A program made the position numbers and the translations under genes. From positions 1 through 64,000 of the forward strand of contig NZ_JAIUDQ010000008.1 of assembly GCF_020164435.1 (NCBI RefSeq): a stretch of DNA of 64,000 bases, written 5' to 3'. Below, piece by piece: positions 8,547-16,390 of the stretch (positions are counted from its first letter, which is position 1; the number at the start of each line of letters is the position of its first letter). The notes under the pieces were generated by a model. It worked only from the letters and a program-made list of their open reading frames with translations, did not search any database and had not been told where the DNA came from. This DNA is from Phyllobacterium lublinensis. Lineage in GTDB: Bacteria; Pseudomonadota; Alphaproteobacteria; Rhizobiales; Rhizobiaceae.

Positions 8547-9547
8547 ACACGCAACACACCAAGGTTCCGGATGGAACGGAAATCAAGCTGGCACATTCCC
8601 ACGCGCGCAATGCCGGCACCAAGCTCAGGCCGGAATGGTTCGAGGACATCGCGGTCAATCGCTCGGCGACGGAACGCCGCGCTGCGACACTGACGACGCG
8701 CCGGACGGTGAAAAAGGAGTATCAGGCTGCATGGCTGGTCAAGGCCATCACCTGCATTGACCTGACCACGCTTGCCGGCGACGACACGGCGGGTCGTGTC
8801 CGCCGCCTTTGTGCCAAGGCGCGCCGCCCGATACGGGACGACATTCTTGAAGCGCTTGGCCTTGCGGACGAAAACATCACAACCGGCGCTGTTTGCGTCT
8901 ATCCCACCATGGTGCCGCACGCGGTCAAGGCGCTGCATGGCTCGGGGATCCCCGTTGCTTCCGTGGCGACTGGATTTCCAGCTGGCCTCACTCCGCTGCC
9001 GCAACGGCTGGCCGAAATCCACTATGCGGTGGGCGAAGGCGCTGCCGAGATTGATATCGTCATCACGCGTGAGCACGTTCTCACCCAGAACTGGCAGGCA
9101 CTCTATGACGAGATCGTGCAGATGCGCCAGGCCTGCGGCGATGCGCATCTCAAGGCCATTCTCGCGACGGGTGATCTCAATACGCTGCGCAACGTCTATC
9201 GGGCTTCGATGGTGGCGATGCAGGCCGGCGCCGATTTCATCAAGACATCGACTGGCAAGGAGGAGGTGAACGCCACGCTTCCGGTCAGCCTGGTCATGCT
9301 GCGCGCATTGCGGGATTACGGAGAGCTGTCGGGCCAGACGGTCGGGTTCAAGCCGGCCGGTGGCATGAAAACCGCCAAGGATGCCATGAACTGGCTGATC
9401 CTGATGAAGGAAGAGCTTGGACTCCCATGGCTGCAGCCGGATCTGTTTCGCCTCGGCGCAAGCTCGATGCTCGCCGACATCGAACGGCAGCTGGAACATT
9501 ATGTGACGGGCCGCTACGCCGCGTCTTCGCGCCACGCGCTAGCCTGA
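8543..9547 (+). CDS. deoC: Deoxyribose-phosphate aldolase
   Basis: A 334-residue class I aldolase, with the long N-terminal extension seen in the animal-like and many alphaproteobacterial DeoC proteins (short bacterial forms have about 220-260). DeoC cleaves 2-deoxyribose 5-phosphate to glyceraldehyde 3-phosphate and acetaldehyde. The Schiff-base lysine is in FIKTSTGK, the second active lysine in VGFKPAGGMKT, and the start of the barrel reads CIDLTTLAG. Proton-relay aspartate candidates are in EIDIVITRE. Its position directly before a large aldehyde dehydrogenase suggests the acetaldehyde formed is oxidised at once. Because no nucleoside genes and no PfkB deoxyribokinase are near, the true substrate may be another deoxy sugar phosphate (inference). 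Confidence 0.9.
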   Translation: MNTQHTKVPDGTEIKLAHSHARNAGTKLRPEWFEDIAVNRSATERRAATLTTRRTVKKEYQAAWLVKAITCIDLTTLAGDDTAGRVRRLCAKARRPIRDDILEALGLADENITTGAVCVYPTMVPHAVKALHGSGIPVASVATGFPAGLTPLPQRLAEIHYAVGEGAAEIDIVITREHVLTQNWQALYDEIVQMRQACGDAHLKAILATGDLNTLRNVYRASMVAMQAGADFIKTSTGKEEVNATLPVSLVMLRALRDYGELSGQTVGFKPAGGMKTAKDAMNWLILMKEELGLPWLQPDLFRLGASSMLADIERQLEHYVTGRYAASSRHALA

Positions 9548-9557
9548 GGAAATGAGC

Positions 9558-11957
9558 ATGGGACAGATCAAGGACATCCTTCGCACCATGGAATACGGCC
9601 CCGCACCGGAGAGCAACTCCGACGTCAAGAACTGGCTTGAGATCAACGCGAAGGGCTTCGGCCACTTTATCAACGGCAAGTTCACTCCGGTGGAAGGTCG
9701 CAAGACATTTTCCGTCAGCAACCCGGCCAACGAAACCGTTCTGGCCAAGGTCGCGCAGGGTACGGCAGAGGATGTCGATGCGGCCGTCAAGGCCGCACGC
9801 GGCGCCTTCGGCAAATGGTCTAAGTTGCCAGGGCACGAGCGCGCCAAGTATCTTTATGCCATTGCGCGTCATATCCAGAAGCGTGAACGGTTTTTTTCCG
9901 TCCTTGAAACCATGGACAATGGCAAGCCCCTTCGCGAGACGCGCGATATAGATATTCCGCTCGTGGCCCGGCATTTCTACCATCATGCCGGCTGGGCAGA
10001 GATGGTCGAGACCGAGTTCGAAGGGTACTCGCCGGTCGGTGTCTGCGGCCAGGTGATCCCGTGGAACTTCCCTTTGCTGATGCTCGCATGGAAGATCGCC
10101 CCCGCGCTCGCCGCGGGTAATACGGTCGTGCTGAAGCCTGCCGAGTTGACGCCACTGACCGCGATCGCCTTTGCCGAAGTCTGCCATGAAATCGGCCTGC
10201 CCGCGGGCGTGGTCAATATTGTCCACGGCGATGGCGAAACCGGCGCGCTGATCTGCGGTCACGACGACATCGACAAGGTCGCCTTCACCGGCTCGACCGA
10301 AGTTGGCCGCATCATCCGCGAACAGATTGCCGGTTCGGAAAAGAAGCTTTCGCTGGAACTGGGCGGCAAGTCCCCCTTCATCGTCTTCGAGGATGCCGAT
10401 CTGGATGGAGCGGTGGAAGGTGTTGTCGATGCCATCTGGTTCAACCAGGGTGAAGTTTGCTGTGCCGGCTCGCGCATACTCGTTCAGGAAGGCATTGCGG
10501 AACGCTTTTACAACAAGCTACGCAAGCGCATGGAAACGTTGCGGGTCGGTGACCCGCTCGACAAGACCATGGATATCGGCGCGCTTGTTTCCGCCGGCCA
10601 GTTGAAACGCGTCTCCGCGCTGGTCGAGCAGGGCAAGGCCGAGGGCGGGACGCTGTGGCAGGCGAAGGTAGAACTGCCGGCCAAGGGCAGCTACTTCGCA
10701 CCCGGCTTCTTTACCGATGTCGAGCCGGCATCGACGGTCTGCGAAGTCGAGATCTTCGGTCCCGTCGCCACCGCCAGCACCTTCCGCACCCCCGATGAAG
10801 CGATTGCACTCGCCAACAACACCAAGTACGGGCTGGCAGCCTCGATCTGGTCGGAAAATATCAACCTCGCGCTCGATATGGCGGCGCGGGTCAAGGCCGG
10901 GGTCGTCTGGATCAATTCGACCAATCTGCTCGATGCGGGCGCCGGTTTCGGCGGTTACCGCGAAAGCGGATTCGGCCGTGAAGGAGGCCGCGAAGGCCTT
11001 TACGAGTATCTTTCGGCCGATTGGGAAAAGCGCCTGCCTCCGGTGAAAGCCGAACCGGCGCTCAAGCTTTCGGCAGCGCCCGACGGCGATGCGAAGGTCG
11101 CCGGGACCGGTGCGATCGACCGAACGGTCAAGAACTATGTCGGCGGCAAGCAGGCGCGTCCGGATGGCGGTTACAGCTATTCGGCGCTCGGCAAGGGCGG
11201 GCAGGTCATTGGCCAGGCCGGGCTAGGCAACCGCAAGGATATCCGCAACGCGGTGGAGGCGGCGGCCAAGGCCGGCGCCTGGGGTGCTGCCACAGCGCAC
11301 AATCGTGCGCAGGTGCTGTATTATATCGGCGAGAACCTCAGCGCCCGGCAGGCCGAGTTCGAGGCCCTGCTGGTGGAAAGCACGGGCGTGTCCACCAAGG
11401 CGGCCGCCGAGGAGTTTGCTGCTGCGTTGCGCCGCATCTTCTACTATGCCGCCCAGTCCGACAAATATGATGGGGCGGTCCACGCAACCAAATCCCGTCA
11501 TGTGACATTGGCGATGAACGAGCCATGGGGTGTCATGGGAATTGTCTGCCCCGACGAGATGCCGCTCTTGTCCTTCGTTTCGCTGGTTCTGCCGGCGATT
11601 GCCATGGGTAACCGTGTGATCACGGTGCCTTCGACGCGACATCCGCTTCTTGCCGCCAACCTCTACCAGGTTCTCGACACGTCAGATGTTCCCGGCGGTG
11701 TGGTCAACATCGTCACGGGTGAGCGCGACGTGCTGGCCAGGACGCTGGCCGATCACGACGAGGTCGATGCGCTCTGGTATTTTGGCTCGAAGGAGGGCAG
11801 TGCCATGGCGGAAAAGGCGTCCTGCGGCAATCTCAAGGCGACCTGGGTAAGCAATGGCCGCCAGCGCGATTGGCTCAGCACCGGCCAGGGCCAGGGCAGG
11901 GAGTATCTGCGCCGGGCCGTGCAGGTGAAGAATATCTGGGTGCCCTACGGCGAGTAG
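9558..11957 (+). CDS. Two-domain aldehyde dehydrogenase, ALDH16-like
   Basis: A roughly 800-residue NAD(P)+-dependent aldehyde dehydrogenase; usual ALDHs have about 490. The N-terminal copy is complete: QVIPWNFP, FTGSTEVGR, the general base in ELGGKSP (about residue 268) and the nucleophile in GEVCCAGSR (about residue 302). After residue 510 a second, degenerate ALDH-like domain starts at KNYVGGKQARPDGGYSYS; it retains EPWGVMGIVCPDEMP and NIVTGERD but ends without a catalytic Cys segment. This layout matches bacterial ALDH16. It would oxidise the acetaldehyde (or other aldehyde) from DeoC. I prefer ATG 9558 because GAGGA lies seven bases before it; ATG 9552 is only one base from GAGGA. Last gene of the operon. 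Confidence 0.88.
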   Translation: MGQIKDILRTMEYGPAPESNSDVKNWLEINAKGFGHFINGKFTPVEGRKTFSVSNPANETVLAKVAQGTAEDVDAAVKAARGAFGKWSKLPGHERAKYLYAIARHIQKRERFFSVLETMDNGKPLRETRDIDIPLVARHFYHHAGWAEMVETEFEGYSPVGVCGQVIPWNFPLLMLAWKIAPALAAGNTVVLKPAELTPLTAIAFAEVCHEIGLPAGVVNIVHGDGETGALICGHDDIDKVAFTGSTEVGRIIREQIAGSEKKLSLELGGKSPFIVFEDADLDGAVEGVVDAIWFNQGEVCCAGSRILVQEGIAERFYNKLRKRMETLRVGDPLDKTMDIGALVSAGQLKRVSALVEQGKAEGGTLWQAKVELPAKGSYFAPGFFTDVEPASTVCEVEIFGPVATASTFRTPDEAIALANNTKYGLAASIWSENINLALDMAARVKAGVVWINSTNLLDAGAGFGGYRESGFGREGGREGLYEYLSADWEKRLPPVKAEPALKLSAAPDGDAKVAGTGAIDRTVKNYVGGKQARPDGGYSYSALGKGGQVIGQAGLGNRKDIRNAVEAAAKAGAWGAATAHNRAQVLYYIGENLSARQAEFEALLVESTGVSTKAAAEEFAAALRRIFYYAAQSDKYDGAVHATKSRHVTLAMNEPWGVMGIVCPDEMPLLSFVSLVLPAIAMGNRVITVPSTRHPLLAANLYQVLDTSDVPGGVVNIVTGERDVLARTLADHDEVDALWYFGSKEGSAMAEKASCGNLKATWVSNGRQRDWLSTGQGQGREYLRRAVQVKNIWVPYGE

Positions 11958-11980
11958 CGTTTCACCTTTGCTGCAATTGT

Positions 11981-12010
11981 TCTATCGCCGTCAGGTGTGA
12001 CGGCGATAGA
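11981..12010. terminator. Perfect 13-bp inverted repeat after the ALDH gene
   Basis: TCTATCGCCGTCA at 11981-11993 and TGACGGCGATAGA at 11998-12010 pair perfectly around the loop GGTG, 23 bases after the stop of the aldehyde dehydrogenase gene. No T-run follows on either strand, so it may end transcription with help from Rho or protect the mRNA end rather than act as a classical terminator. The remaining bases to 12165 show no gene. Confidence 0.6.
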
Positions 12011-12165
12011 GCCAAAGCGTAAGCGGTGCAAGTAGGATTGCCAGGAGGGTACACGTCTGCGAAACGCCTGGTCAGGCCCCTCCACGTCAAAATGACACCG
12101 CTCTGCCATAGTTCCTGCGAGAATCGATTATATCTCGACCGCCTTGAAGCCTATAAGAGGCTGAA

Positions 12166-13236
12166 GTGAAGCGATTGGAACCAGGGCCCATGAACAGGTA
12201 TTCATTCGGATTCTGGGTATTCGTGCTTTGCGCCGTTGCAGCCAGCGGTGTGCTTTACGGATATCTTGGCTACGGGGAAGCATCGCTGACCGGCGCGATA
12301 TTTGCGCTGTTCATCTGTATCCCTGTCATTGCCTTCGAACGCGGGACGCTTTTCCCGCGGCTGTACAACTGGATCAACGCGCTGCCAACGCCAGCCTTCA
12401 TTGTCTGCGCGTTCCTCGTCTTCTATCTGTTCATCAGCGTGGGCTACACCCTGTGCGGCACGCTGCTTTGGGCCATCGGGTACCTTCCGGGCGATTGGTG
12501 GCAACAGGCGGTCCTGCCGCCGAAAATCCTGTTCTACACGCTTGGCGTTTCGGCCATCCTCAGTTTCGTCACCCGGGTGCGCGAACTCCTCGGCCGCGAT
12601 ATCTTCGCCAATCTGCTGATAGGACGCTATCGCAGGCCGATCGAGGAAGCACGTGTCTTCCTGTTCGTCGACCTGGTCGGATCGACCTCCTTTGCCGAAG
12701 AATTCGGTGACCTGCGGGCCCAGCAATATCTGAGTGCGCTGTTTGCCGAGCTGGCTGCACCGGTACGTCGCCGCCACGGGACGATCGATGATTATGTCGG
12801 CGATGCGGCCATCATCACCTGGCCCATGGAGCGCGGTATACGGGATGGCAATTGCGTTCATTGCATCTTCGATATCCTCGATGCGATCGAAGCCAATGCG
12901 GACAAATGGATGAAGCGCTTCGGCAGGATACCGCGCTTGCGGGCGGCATTGCATGGCGGCCCCGTCATCACCGCTGAAATCGGGGTCGACCATCACAAGA
13001 TCACCTATTTCGGCGACACCGTGAATACGACCGCGCGGCTGGAAAGCCTGTGCCGGACACTCGATTCTCCCGTACTTATCTCAAGCGATCTCGCCGCGCG
13101 CATAAAGTTTCCGGGTGATGTCGAGGCCACATACCTTGGCACCCATGCCCTGCGCGGCAAGGGGCAGGCACTCGGGGTGATGGCCCTGTCGCGCGGGAAG
13201 GATCAGCGATTGAAGCTTGTTGCCCAGCGGGCCTGA
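12166..13236 (+). CDS. Membrane-anchored class III adenylate/guanylate cyclase
   Basis: A 356-residue protein with four or so hydrophobic helices in residues 10-150 and a cytoplasmic class III cyclase domain from about residue 160. The metal-binding aspartates are visible in FLFVDLVGST and DDYVGDAAI; TYFGDTVNTTARLE is the conserved dimer-interface and transition-state strand. It should convert ATP (possibly GTP) to the cyclic nucleotide; the substrate-specifying residues cannot be settled by eye. GTG 12166 follows AAGAGG by five bases and is preferred; ATG 12190 is the alternative and would lose eight residues. It stands alone between the sugar operon and the DUF1127 gene, both separated by over 200 bases. 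Confidence 0.87.
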   Translation: MKRLEPGPMNRYSFGFWVFVLCAVAASGVLYGYLGYGEASLTGAIFALFICIPVIAFERGTLFPRLYNWINALPTPAFIVCAFLVFYLFISVGYTLCGTLLWAIGYLPGDWWQQAVLPPKILFYTLGVSAILSFVTRVRELLGRDIFANLLIGRYRRPIEEARVFLFVDLVGSTSFAEEFGDLRAQQYLSALFAELAAPVRRRHGTIDDYVGDAAIITWPMERGIRDGNCVHCIFDILDAIEANADKWMKRFGRIPRLRAALHGGPVITAEIGVDHHKITYFGDTVNTTARLESLCRTLDSPVLISSDLAARIKFPGDVEATYLGTHALRGKGQALGVMALSRGKDQRLKLVAQRA

Positions 13237-13487
13237 TATTTCGATCCGTTCGGCGCGGGCAGCAGTAGCGAGGCGCCGGTGAGCTGCGGCCAGAGGCAAC
13301 TGATGTCCACTGCCAATGCGAGGTAGGCGGCGTCTTAAGCAGAAAGTGTATGCTTCTTGGCGAGCGAAAGTATCTGGTAGTCGTCGTCGGTATGCTGATC
13401 ATCGAGTAGAAGGTGGAAGCCCACGTGTGATACTGACCGATCCGCGAAAGGCCAAGGAACCCCCACAGCCAAGTTGCATAATATAGC
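13237..13487. other. Intergenic stretch without recognisable gene
   Basis: About 250 bases between the convergent cyclase gene and the DUF1127 gene. I found no open frame with a ribosome site, no strong hairpin and no tRNA-like fold. Confidence 0.5.
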
Positions 13488-13769
13488 TTATGGAACTAAA
13501 AAGTGTGGCTTCCCTTGTGCGGTCAGCGTGATCATCCGCTCGCCGGTGGATGTACGATCCTTGGCGGCGCACGTGCCTACCTTGTCGTCAGCCGTGGCGT
13601 TTGGAGGCCCTGGTCGTTCTGCATATGCATCCGGCCAGCCAATATCCTTGAGGATGTGGTCCGGAAGGTCGTTGATACATCGTTTGTTGCGCGATCGCCT
13701 GATCGAAGCCGCCACATCTGCCATGATCCGGCTCAATCCTCGAACCAAGTTGATTCCTCCATAAGCCAT
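13488..13769 (-). CDS. DUF1127 domain protein
   Basis: A 93-residue protein. Residues 20-52 carry the arginine-rich DUF1127 motif, ending INDLPDHILKDIGWPDAYAER; the C-terminal 40 residues are polar and match nothing I know. Short DUF1127 proteins are common in Hyphomicrobiales and Rhodobacterales; a few (CcaF1-type) bind RNA and affect phosphate uptake or sRNA stability, but no role can be assigned here. ATG 13769 (MAYGGINL) has AAGGAG seven bases upstream, which decides it against the longer frame from 13796. It may be co-transcribed with the Cys-rich protein gene just upstream (13836-13991), 66 bases away. Confidence 0.75.
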   Translation of the reverse strand: MAYGGINLVRGLSRIMADVAASIRRSRNKRCINDLPDHILKDIGWPDAYAERPGPPNATADDKVGTCAAKDRTSTGERMITLTAQGKPHFLVP

Positions 13770-13835
13770 ATGCCATCTCCTTGACCCATCTGGCATCGAC
13801 CGGCTATGCCAGATGGGGTTGCTGAGTCACTGAGA

Positions 13836-13991
13836 TCAAACGGCTCGCTGTTCGTGGCCCTTGGCGCTCGCTTCACGCAATTTCTGGGCGCATTCTTCGC
13901 AGCAGACTTCAACGACATGCGTTCCGATTTTGACCTCGATGGCTGTCGCATCGAGTTTGTCGTCACAGACGGCGCAGGTTTTCTCGGTCAT
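13836..13991 (-). CDS. Small Cys-rich, probably zinc-binding protein (51 residues)
   Basis: A gene below the usual size cut-off: 51 residues beginning MTEKTCAVCDDKLD and ending in TGA at 13836. A CxxC pair at residues 6 and 9 and a CCxxC group at residues 30-34, separated by a short strand region (IEVKIGTHVVEV), look like a zinc-ribbon or TRASH-like metal-binding fold. GGGAGA lies about six bases before the ATG. Similar short open frames with CxxC and CxxC pairs occur beside regulators in rhizobia, without a known function. It is the first gene of a possible pair with the DUF1127 gene. Confidence 0.65.
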   Translation of the reverse strand: MTEKTCAVCDDKLDATAIEVKIGTHVVEVCCEECAQKLREASAKGHEQRAV

Positions 13992-14067
13992 CTTTCTATC
14001 TCCCTTTCAGCCCGATTGTCGGCCTGCTCAGGAGACCATTTAGTTGCCATAGCCGCTATCGAGATCT

Positions 14068-14898
14068 TTAGGCGTTTCGGGTGGATCGCGTGAAGGCCGT
14101 CGGTGACCGGCCGTAGGCCTGGCGAAAGGCGGCCGTGAAATGACTGTGGCTGGAAAAGCCCAGATCCAGGGCCAAAGCGGTGAGGTCGTCATATCGCGCG
14201 ATCATATCCAGTGCACGCGCAAGACGCAGATGGAGGTGATAACGGTACAGGGGAACGCCTTCGACCTGCCGGAATATCTGGGTCAGGTAGACGGGCGAAC
14301 CGCCGGTTTCAGCGGCAATGTCCGCCAAGGTCCAGCGCCGGGATAGATCGCTCGCCAGAAGAAGTTTGATCCGATCGGCCAGCCGGCTGCGTGCATAGGT
14401 TGCCCGGTGGCGGTGTGCCTGTCGCGGTCCAAGACTACGGCATACCAGCGTAAGCAACAGGCTCTCCGCTTCGAGTGGGTCGATGGTGCCGTTCGTCAGA
14501 CTGTGCCGCAACAATGCAACCAGGACCTGTGCCCGCGCATCGATGCGCAGATGCTGGCGGCAGAAGCCCGGGTTGCCATGGTCATTGAGCAGGGATTTGG
14601 GTGCCAATTCGCGCAACATTGACTCCGGCAGGCAGAGCGACAGGCTTGCGTCGCCACCTTCGACGGGGTGACTGACCTGATAGGTTTCATCGGCATTGAA
14701 GAAGAGTACATGGTTCGCATCCGCCACGGTTTGGTCACCGCCGACATGCCGGACGTAGAGACCGCGATACGGAAACACGAGATGCGTTGCCGAAGCAGAT
14801 TCTTCCGCGCTGCGATGGCGGCATGTGCCGCGGCAGACAACATCATGTACCGCTATGGTGTCGGTCAGCAAAAGGTGGCTGACGTCGAACTCCGGCAA
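14068..14898 (-). CDS. AraC-family transcriptional regulator
   Basis: A 276-residue regulator. The N-terminal half is a cupin-like sensing domain (YRGLYVRHVGG, VLFFNADETYQVSHP); the C-terminal 100 residues hold the two AraC helix-turn-helix motifs (WTLADIAAETGGSPVYLTQIF and TALALDLGFSSHSHFTAAFR, then AYGRSPTAF). The ligand is unknown. AGGAGG lies just six bases before TTG 14898, so I take that as start; ATG 14919 is possible but would place the ribosome site inside the gene. It is divergent from the nucleotidyltransferase gene at 15124, and might control it. Confidence 0.85.
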   Translation of the reverse strand: MPEFDVSHLLLTDTIAVHDVVCRGTCRHRSAEESASATHLVFPYRGLYVRHVGGDQTVADANHVLFFNADETYQVSHPVEGGDASLSLCLPESMLRELAPKSLLNDHGNPGFCRQHLRIDARAQVLVALLRHSLTNGTIDPLEAESLLLTLVCRSLGPRQAHRHRATYARSRLADRIKLLLASDLSRRWTLADIAAETGGSPVYLTQIFRQVEGVPLYRYHLHLRLARALDMIARYDDLTALALDLGFSSHSHFTAAFRQAYGRSPTAFTRSTRNA

Positions 14899-15034
14899 GG
14901 TGCTCCTCCTACCATGCATGCGCGCGATAAATAATACAGCGAGGCTCCTGACATCGGTCTGTCAGGAGCATGAGCGTTGTCTGGTGCCGATTGCACGCAG
15001 AATATCCCTTTTGCGCCAGATGTTGAATTGAACA

Positions 15035-15123
15035 GGGATAATTCATTGAAAATCAGCTTTTTGATTTACGCGATACGCGCTATTATCCCTATTGCTCCAT
15101 TAACAACCTTGATTGGGGATAAT
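15035..15123. repeat. Three copies of GGGATAAT in both orientations before a start codon
   Basis: GGGATAAT occurs at 15035-15042, its complement ATTATCCC at 15082-15089, and GGGATAAT again at 15116-15123, ending directly at the ATG of the nucleotidyltransferase gene. The spacing and mixed orientation suggest protein-binding half-sites or alternative RNA stems that could hide the start. The surrounding DNA is AT-rich compared with its neighbours. Confidence 0.5.
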
Positions 15124-16179
15124 ATGATTGAATTCAAGGAATTATCTTCTGATCAAATACGCCAGCATGTCGATACCGAGCAGAGCTACGAGGTCTACGG
15201 CAGAAGCCTGAAGGAGTATGACCAGCGCTTCGCCGGTTCCATGTCATGGAAGACGAGCACGAATGGCAAGGAATATCTCTACAAGAAGACGAGCGGCATC
15301 TGGAAATCACTGGGCCCGAGATCACCGGAAACCGAAACTATCTACAAACAGTTTCATTCCGGTCGCGACAATACCAAGGACCGCCTGACCCGTCTTGCAC
15401 AACGACTGGATGAACTTGCCCCGGTCAACCGGGCCATGGCACTTGGGCGTGTGCCGCTTCTGACGGCGCGCATCGTCCGCGCCCTGGACAAGAGCGGCCT
15501 CATGGGAACGGCGGTCGATGTCGTTGGAACAAATGCGCTTTTTGTCTATGAGCGCTTGGGCGGCGTCCAGATCACGAGCGGACTGCTTTCCACGCAGGAC
15601 GTCGATCTCCTGATGGACTCGCGATTCAGCCTGCGGTTGATAAGCCAGGAGTTCGGTGCCAAGGGATTGATCGGTCTCCTGCAAAAGATCGATCATTCAT
15701 TTGCGCCCCTGGCGAAGAACAGCTACCGGGCAGCCAACCGTGATGGTTTCCTGGTCGATCTTATCAAACCGACGCCCAGGAACGTCATGGCAAGTGGGGG
15801 AAAGTCGCGTTTCAGCGCAGACGAAGATGATTTGCAAGCCATTGAAATTGAAGGGCTTTCATGGCTGGTCAACAGCCCTAAAGTGTCTGCGGTCGTGATC
15901 GATCAGCGCGGTTACCCACTGGCATATTCCTGCCCGGACCCACGAGCCTTTGCGCTGCACAAACTGTGGCTGTCGCGGCGAGCCGATCGTGATGCGGCCA
16001 AGCGGATTCGCGACGGCATGCAGGCGCGTGCGGTAGCGGACCTCGTCCGCACCCGGCTTTCGCATCTTTCCTTTGAATCCAGTGACTTGCAGGCCCTCCC
16101 CTTGTCCTTGCGGCAGCTTGCACCGGAACTCCAGCCCGGCGGCGACAGCATGGAACAGAGCATCTCACCCAACTGGTGA
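15124..16179 (+). CDS. GSU2403-family nucleotidyltransferase-fold protein
   Basis: A 351-residue protein with the nucleotidyltransferase fold of the NTP_transf_8/GSU2403 group. The segment DVVGTNALFVYERLGGVQITSGLL followed by STQDVDLLMDSRFSLRL contains the G-T-N and DVDLL metal-site pattern; the C-terminal half is helical (FALHKLWLSRRADRD). Substrate and product are unknown; some relatives sit in defence or toxin-like contexts, but no partner toxin or antitoxin is adjacent. ATG 15124 starts immediately after a GGGATAAT repeat; GGGG at 15115-15118 is the only ribosome site and is poor, so translation may be regulated. A 140-base stretch to the gcvP terminator follows with no gene. Confidence 0.75.
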   Translation: MIEFKELSSDQIRQHVDTEQSYEVYGRSLKEYDQRFAGSMSWKTSTNGKEYLYKKTSGIWKSLGPRSPETETIYKQFHSGRDNTKDRLTRLAQRLDELAPVNRAMALGRVPLLTARIVRALDKSGLMGTAVDVVGTNALFVYERLGGVQITSGLLSTQDVDLLMDSRFSLRLISQEFGAKGLIGLLQKIDHSFAPLAKNSYRAANRDGFLVDLIKPTPRNVMASGGKSRFSADEDDLQAIEIEGLSWLVNSPKVSAVVIDQRGYPLAYSCPDPRAFALHKLWLSRRADRDAAKRIRDGMQARAVADLVRTRLSHLSFESSDLQALPLSLRQLAPELQPGGDSMEQSISPNW

Positions 16180-16310
16180 GCACTCGCCTTGGCACAGCAC
16201 AAATTCCCGCGTGAGTTGAAAATTTGACACCAAATTCGAAGATTCCCGGTTGAGATTCCGACATTCGGCATGCAAATCGGCCGAGATCCGCCCTAACCTT
16301 TCCGCAAAAC

Positions 16311-16343
16311 AAGAAAAAAGGTGCCAGATATCCGTCTGGCACC
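16311..16343 (-). terminator. Rho-independent terminator of the gcv operon
   Basis: On the minus strand a 9-bp stem GGTGCCAGA/TCTGGCACC (16343-16335 and 16328-16320) with a six-base loop is followed by TTTTTTCTT. It lies 48 bases past the gcvP stop and is the end of the glycine cleavage transcript. In the plus direction only CTTT follows, so it may also act weakly on the nucleotidyltransferase mRNA. Confidence 0.85.
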
Positions 16344-16354
16344 CTTTCCATTCC

Positions 16355-16386
16355 GAAATTAATTGAACTCTCGTTCAATTAATTTC
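16355..16386. repeat. Perfect AT-rich 14-bp inverted repeat after gcvP
   Basis: GAAATTAATTGAAC at 16355-16368 and GTTCAATTAATTTC at 16373-16386 pair perfectly around TCTC. It begins four bases after the gcvP stop and precedes the GC-rich terminator, giving two hairpins in a row. It could be an mRNA stabilising stem or a protein-binding palindrome; nothing decides between these. Confidence 0.65.
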
Positions 16387-16390
16387 ATGC

